This document shows, piece after piece, positions 40,514 to 44,747 of a DNA stretch of 44,747 bases. Under the pieces are notes generated by a model. That model worked only from the letters and a program-made list of their open reading frames with translations. It did not search any database and was not told the DNA's origin. The first letter of the stretch is position 1. Each line of letters begins with the position of its first letter. A program made the translations under genes and the position numbers. Source of the stretch: Candidatus Blautia excrementigallinarum (GTDB lineage Bacteria; Bacillota; Clostridia; Lachnospirales; Lachnospiraceae); the NCBI GenBank assembly GCA_019119235.1, contig DWXL01000008.1, positions 1-44,747 of the forward strand. The letters run 5' to 3'.

Positions 40514-41173
40514 TCAGTCCCGGGTCATGAGCATTAAAAGGCTGCCGCTTTCAAACTCCACCTTTGCAGAACCCTCTGTGATCTCATTGCTCACAGTGAG
40601 ACCGCAGTCCTCCGCTTTCAGGCAGTGCCGCCGGAGAGGGTATCTGAACCCGGTCAGGGTAAGCCCCGTCACATCCCCGCCCAAGGGGAAGAAAGACACA
40701 TATGTCCCGAACTGCTCCTCTTTCTGCAGGACTGTCCCGCTTTTTATCAGTGTAATATAATTGTTTTTGTCCACAAGGGAAATTTCTGCCCCCTTCTTTT
40801 GTCCCAGAAGAAGAAGCTCCAGATTTGCCAGAAGATGGTCGATACGGCTTCCCGTAGCGCCCAGTATCAGGATCTTTTCCGCTCCTTTCTCTATGGCATA
40901 GTTTACCGTATGCTGGGTATCGGAATCGTCTTTTTCCGGCTGGAGCCTGCATATTTCTGTGTTTTCAAGGCTTTCCAGGTATGCGAGCCCTTCCGGGGAA
41001 AGACTGTCGAAATCCCCCACCGCCGCGTCCGGGACAAGTCCGGTTTCCATAAAAAATTCCAGACCTCTGTCCGCCGCGATCATATAATAATCTTTATTTT
41101 TGTTTTTTCTCAAAAAATCGAGGGCAAAATCTTTCTGGATATTGCCCCCGCTTACGATAACCGCTTCCGTCAT
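40514..41173 (-). CDS. thiN: Thiamine diphosphokinase
   Basis: Transfers pyrophosphate from ATP to thiamine, giving thiamine diphosphate; 219 residues. Seen: VIVSGGNIQ, MIAADRGLEFFMETG, VGDFDSLS with the catalytic acidic residues, EKDDSDTQHTVNYAIEKGA, ILGATGSRIDHLLANLELL and a C-terminal beta domain (LTLTGFRYPL, TVSNEI, GSLLMLMTRD). The ATG at 41173 follows GAGGCGG, just after the rpe stop. Gene order prkC-rsgA-rpe-thiN is the same as in Bacillus. Confidence 0.94.
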   Translation of the reverse strand: MTEAVIVSGGNIQKDFALDFLRKNKNKDYYMIAADRGLEFFMETGLVPDAAVGDFDSLSPEGLAYLESLENTEICRLQPEKDDSDTQHTVNYAIEKGAEKILILGATGSRIDHLLANLELLLLGQKKGAEISLVDKNNYITLIKSGTVLQKEEQFGTYVSFFPLGGDVTGLTLTGFRYPLRRHCLKAEDCGLTVSNEITEGSAKVEFESGSLLMLMTRD

Positions 41174-41180
41174 TTCCGCC

Positions 41181-41855
41181 TCACTGAACCGTTTCTGCGA
41201 TTCTGCGCATTTTTTCATTTATTTTTCTTACATTCGAGGCCAGATCCCCTTTGAAAACATAGGATCCGGCTACAAGGAGATTCGCGCCCGCCCGGATAAC
41301 CGTTTCAAGAGTATCCTCATTGATTCCTCCGTCCACCTGGATATCCACATCCAGATCGTCTTCCTCGATCAGTTCCCGCAGCTCCCTGATCTTCTCTGTG
41401 CAGTCCTCAATGTATTTCTGGCCGCCAAAGCCCGGCTGCACTGTCATTACGAGAACCATATCCACATCTTCCAGAAGATGGCTGATGTCATTTACCGGAG
41501 TTGCCGGTTTAATGGAAACCCCCGCTTTTACACCGGCGTCATGGATCAGTTCGATCGCACGTTCCAGATCCTCGCACGCTTCTGCATGTACCGTAATGGA
41601 ATCCGCCCCGCAGTCCACGAAATCCTGTATATACCGTTCCGGTGCGGATACCATCAGATGAACGTCAAAAAACATATCCGACTCTTTTCTGATAGAACGG
41701 ATCACCGGCATTCCGAAAGAAATGCTGGGAACGAAATCACCGTCCATGACGTCAATATGAAGCCACTTTACGCCCTCTCTTTCCATAATTTTTATCTGCT
41801 CGCCCAGACGGTTGAAATCTGCCGACAAAATCGAAGGGCACAATTGATATTCCAT
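41181..41855 (-). CDS. rpe: Ribulose-phosphate 3-epimerase
   Basis: Interconverts ribulose 5-phosphate and xylulose 5-phosphate in the pentose phosphate pathway, 224 residues, TIM barrel. Metal and active-site motifs: CPSILSADF, LHIDVMDGDFVPSISFG, FDVHLMVSAPER, MTVQPGFGGQKYIE and VDGGINEDT. The ATG directly follows the rsgA stop (TAAATG) behind AAAAGGAG. Confidence 0.97.
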   Translation of the reverse strand: MEYQLCPSILSADFNRLGEQIKIMEREGVKWLHIDVMDGDFVPSISFGMPVIRSIRKESDMFFDVHLMVSAPERYIQDFVDCGADSITVHAEACEDLERAIELIHDAGVKAGVSIKPATPVNDISHLLEDVDMVLVMTVQPGFGGQKYIEDCTEKIRELRELIEEDDLDVDIQVDGGINEDTLETVIRAGANLLVAGSYVFKGDLASNVRKINEKMRRIAETVQ

Positions 41856-42734
41856 TTAATATCTCCTTTTCTCTTTTAACTCTTCATACAGACAAAGGTA
41901 ATCCTCATACCGCTGTCTGCTGATCTCTCCCTGTTCCAGAGCCTCTTTCACTCTGCAGTCCGGCTCATGGATATGGCTGCATCCCTGGAATCTGCACTGT
42001 CCTTCATATTTACGGAATTCTCTGAAATATGACTTCAGTTCCTCCGGTTCCATATCGCTGATATAAAGAGAGGAAAATCCCGGCGTATCCATCAGATATG
42101 TGTTTTCGCCCACCGGGATCACCTGGGAATGCCGGGTGGTATGGCGTCCTCTTTTCAGCTTTCTGCTGATCTCCCCGGTCTCCATCTGAACCTGATCCTG
42201 AAGAAGATTGGTAAGAGAAGATTTCCCCACCCCGGAAGGCCCCGCCACAACTGTGGTTTTTCCTTTCAGAGTCTCCCGGACATCTTCCACGCCGATTCCT
42301 TCCCGGGTGCTGGAAAGGATGACCCGGTATCCGCAGTTACGGTATAAAGCGCCTAGCCTTTCACATTCTTCCCGGTCGGCCAGATCCTGCTTGTTAAAAC
42401 AGATCACTGCAGGAATTCCCGCCTGTTCCATCATGATCAGAAAGCGGTCCAGGAGAAGGAAATTCGGGCTGGGATCCTCCATGGCAAAGATCACAAAAGC
42501 CTGATCCACATTAGCCACTGCAGGGCGTATCAGAAAATTCTTTCTCGGAAGGATGCGGATAAGATTTCCCTCTTTCTCTTTCGCATCCAGGACGGTGATC
42601 TCCACATTGTCCCCCACCAGAGGTTTCTGATTATCTTTCCGGAAGATACCTTTTGCCCGGCACGCATAGATGATCCCGTCCTTTGCATGGACATAGTAGA
42701 AACCGGCAATACCCTTTATGATTTTTCCTTCCAT
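41856..42734 (-). CDS. rsgA: Ribosome small-subunit-dependent GTPase RsgA
   Basis: Circularly permuted GTPase for 30S subunit maturation, 292 residues. OB-fold at the N-terminus (GIAGFYYVHAKDGIIYACRA), G4 CFNKQDLA, G1 GPSGVGKSSLTNLL near 165, G3 DTPGF, and the zinc knuckle CRFQGCSHIHEPDCRVKEAL near 245-264. Lies three bases after the prkC stop, the usual arrangement in Firmicutes. Confidence 0.97.
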   Translation of the reverse strand: MEGKIIKGIAGFYYVHAKDGIIYACRAKGIFRKDNQKPLVGDNVEITVLDAKEKEGNLIRILPRKNFLIRPAVANVDQAFVIFAMEDPSPNFLLLDRFLIMMEQAGIPAVICFNKQDLADREECERLGALYRNCGYRVILSSTREGIGVEDVRETLKGKTTVVAGPSGVGKSSLTNLLQDQVQMETGEISRKLKRGRHTTRHSQVIPVGENTYLMDTPGFSSLYISDMEPEELKSYFREFRKYEGQCRFQGCSHIHEPDCRVKEALEQGEISRQRYEDYLCLYEELKEKRRY

Positions 42735-42737
42735 GGA

Positions 42738-44747
42738 TTATTCAGCCTTTTCGAAAGTAAGCGGATAGGATCCCAGCTGCTGATAATTGCCGTTCACCAT
42801 CTCGTATACATATAAGGTTCCCTCGCTCACGCCGGGAATTCCCGTGATATCCAGCTGATACGGGAATTCCAGAACCTGTCCGTCCACAATATTGGTGGAT
42901 TCCGATTCACCGCCGGACTCCTGAACAAGTTCCAGTCTGAGGGCACTTCCCTGATATCCCTGGGGAGCGTTCAGAGTCTGGGTACATTTCCATACTTCAC
43001 CGCTGGCTGCTGCCGCATTCTCCAGTTCTGTATCATTCACATCCTGAGCTGTTTCCTCCTCTGCCGCGCCGGGTTCCTGATCTCCGCTGCTGACAGTAAT
43101 GCTGATGGGTTCATCCGGATCAGCATAGGAATACGCTTCAATGCTCTGATCGATTACTTCTCCTGCAGGAGCTTCCGCATTCTGCTCTTCCACAACTTCA
43201 ATATCGATCCATTTGCCGAGGGTGGTAAGAGCGTCGTCTTCAGACATCCCGATCACACTGGGCACCTGGGCTCCGTCCGCAAAATCCAGCCCGCGGCTGA
43301 CTGTAAGAGTAACACTTTCGCCGGAATTTACCGTACTTCCCTCTTCCGGAGAAACCGCCAGTACGTATCCGGGTGATACTACCGGATTGCCGCTGCCGTC
43401 ATCCTCGCAGTATTCCTTCTGTACGGTCACAGTAAGTCCCATATCCTCCAGCATCCGCTGGGCGTTGATTCCGGTTTCCTCAGAAAAATCCGGGATCGTC
43501 ACGTCCGCGCCGGAACTGATATAATATTTCAGAGTCGTGTATGCCTCTACCCTGGTCCCCGCCGGGATATCCTGAGATGAGATCCTGCCCTTTTCCTGAG
43601 TGGAAGGTTCTTCACCGATCATCTGTGTTCCCAGATTCACTTCCTCCACAAGTTCCTTGGCTTCTTCCTCTGTTCTTCCCACAAGGTTCGGGACTTCCAC
43701 CAATCCGTCGTTTTCATCTTCTGTCTGCTGCTGTTCCTGTTCCGCGGGAGCTGTGCCGCCTCCAAGCAGTCCGGCTGATCTGACGACAAAGAAGATTACC
43801 GCTATGAGAATCAGCGCGCCGCCGAGGAACGCCGCTATGGTCACTGTCCTGCTGACCGCTCTTCTCTGTCTGTTTTTCTTTTTTCTTCTCTCCAGGGACC
43901 GTCTCCGCTCATATTCGTCGTCGTCATCCCCGTCATCATAATCTGTATCGATTTTTTCTTCCTCAAGAGCCGCCGCGTCTGTTTTTCTCTGGCCGGTTCT
44001 TGCTTTTGGCGTATGTTTGATCTCTCCAAGTTCTTCATCGGAGATTATCACCGTCTTGGCCTCGTTATCCACATCGCTGAGTTTGACAAAATCGCCGGAG
44101 GGATCGATCAGGGAATGTTTCAGATCCGCGATCACATCCTCCATTTTTGCGTAACGCCGGCCAACACTTTTCTGTGTGCATTTGAAAATGATCTGTTCAA
44201 GACTGTAGGGAAGATCCGGCGTATAAACACTGGGCGGGATCATTTCCTCCTGAAGATGCTTGATGGCAATGGCAACTGTGGTATCTCCGTCAAAAGGCAC
44301 TCTTCCCGTCACCATTTCATACAGAGTGATACCCAGAGAATAGATGTCTGACTTTTCGTCACTGTATCCTCCCCTTACCTGTTCCGGGGAGCTGTAATGG
44401 ACAGATCCCATTACGTTGGAGCTGATGGTATTGGAGGATGCAGCTCTGGCAATTCCGAAATCTGTCACTTTTACCTTTCCGTCTGTGGAGATGATAATAT
44501 TCTGCGGCTTTACATCCCTGTGGACAATGCCGTGATTATGGGCGGCCTCCAGTCCCATGGAAACCTGGATGGCAATACTGGTGGCCTCCTTAATGGAAAG
44601 CTTGCCTTTCTTGGCAATATATTCCTTAAGGGTAATACCCTCGATCAGTTCCATGACAATATAGTAAACGCCGTCGTCGTCGCCCACGTCAAACACATTT
44701 ACGATATTCGGGTGCGTCAGACCGGCAGCCGCCTGGGCTTCGCTGCG
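42738..44747 (-). CDS. prkC: PASTA-domain Ser/Thr protein kinase PrkC, N-terminus cut off by window edge
   Basis: Membrane kinase that senses muropeptides or lipid II and phosphorylates division and wall proteins. 670 codons are visible in frame to the window end; the glycine loop and the catalytic lysine are missing. Seen: EAQAAAGLTHPNIVNVFDVG (aC helix Glu), HRDVKPQNIIIS, TDFGIARA, an activation loop with Thr/Ser-rich SSNTISSNVMGSVHYSSPEQ, then an Asp/Arg-rich linker, a membrane segment (TIAAFLGGALILIAVIFFVV) and three PASTA repeats (VPNLVGRTEEEAKEL, IPDFSEETGINAQRML, VPSVIGMSEDDALTTL). An extra C-terminal beta domain follows. Kinase-associated phosphatase prpC is expected just outside the window. 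Confidence 0.96.
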   Translation of the reverse strand, partial: RSEAQAAAGLTHPNIVNVFDVGDDDGVYYIVMELIEGITLKEYIAKKGKLSIKEATSIAIQVSMGLEAAHNHGIVHRDVKPQNIIISTDGKVKVTDFGIARAASSNTISSNVMGSVHYSSPEQVRGGYSDEKSDIYSLGITLYEMVTGRVPFDGDTTVAIAIKHLQEEMIPPSVYTPDLPYSLEQIIFKCTQKSVGRRYAKMEDVIADLKHSLIDPSGDFVKLSDVDNEAKTVIISDEELGEIKHTPKARTGQRKTDAAALEEEKIDTDYDDGDDDDEYERRRSLERRKKKNRQRRAVSRTVTIAAFLGGALILIAVIFFVVRSAGLLGGGTAPAEQEQQQTEDENDGLVEVPNLVGRTEEEAKELVEEVNLGTQMIGEEPSTQEKGRISSQDIPAGTRVEAYTTLKYYISSGADVTIPDFSEETGINAQRMLEDMGLTVTVQKEYCEDDGSGNPVVSPGYVLAVSPEEGSTVNSGESVTLTVSRGLDFADGAQVPSVIGMSEDDALTTLGKWIDIEVVEEQNAEAPAGEVIDQSIEAYSYADPDEPISITVSSGDQEPGAAEEETAQDVNDTELENAAAASGEVWKCTQTLNAPQGYQGSALRLELVQESGGESESTNIVDGQVLEFPYQLDITGIPGVSEGTLYVYEMVNGNYQQLGSYPLTFEKAE

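Overview
The window reads as chromosomal DNA from a low-GC Gram-positive anaerobe of the class Clostridia, most likely a gut Lachnospiraceae. This rests on the division and wall (dcw) cluster order mraZ-rsmH-ftsL-pbp-pbp-mraY-murD-ftsW-murA-ftsQ-ftsZ, an infC-rpmI-rplT operon with an L20-type leader, the prkC-rsgA-rpe-thiN block, small families typical of Clostridia (DUF1836, DUF4364, DUF1540, YesL), and strong Shine-Dalgarno sites throughout. The genus is inference. I saw no tRNA, rRNA, insertion sequence, prophage or CRISPR array.

Layout. 1-2010: 5' part of the helicase gene pcrA with its promoter. 2031-9224: an alpha-galactoside utilisation locus (GH36 alpha-galactosidase, two CUT1 permeases, a lipoprotein binding protein) with a divergent AraC-type regulator, followed by a DUF1836 gene. 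9242-12932: envelope genes (a secreted four-repeat SH3 protein, a class A beta-lactamase-like lipoprotein, an N-acetylmuramoyl-L-alanine amidase) and a YerC/TrpR-like regulator. 13073-22181: rarA on the plus strand converges on a long minus-strand unit, livK-livHMGF followed without an obvious break by a cytidylate kinase-like gene, a YesL membrane protein, a TIGR01212-type radical SAM gene and a DUF4364 gene. 22229-23733: infC-rpmI-rplT. 23806-24129: a cysteine-rich DUF1540 protein. 24191-37987: the dcw cluster. 38020-40382: ychF and an lgt-like gene. 40514-44747: thiN, rpe, rsgA and most of a PASTA kinase gene (prkC).

How it fits together. About half the window builds or controls the cell wall. 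MraZ can regulate its own operon through a phased array of boxes over its promoter. RsmH, FtsL, two class B PBPs, MraY, MurD, FtsW, MurA, FtsQ and FtsZ cover septal peptidoglycan synthesis, and PrkC is the matching wall-sensing kinase. MurE, MurF, MurG, MurC and FtsA are absent here and must lie elsewhere. The dcw cluster is cut by terminator-like hairpins after the first PBP and after murD, with candidate internal promoters before mraY and ftsZ.

I do not see a clearly novel system. The best leads are: a long hairpin holding the Shine-Dalgarno of the second PBP; a six-unit MraZ box array; a terminator-like hairpin in the livK leader; a CTAG used as stop codon on both strands inside a terminator hairpin; 38-residue repeats at the end of FtsQ and heptad repeats at the end of a PBP; and an Lgt-like protein lacking residues thought to be essential. 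Start codons were reassigned wherever a Shine-Dalgarno site and family length disagreed with the longest reading frame (infC ATT, ftsZ TTG, murA TTG and others).
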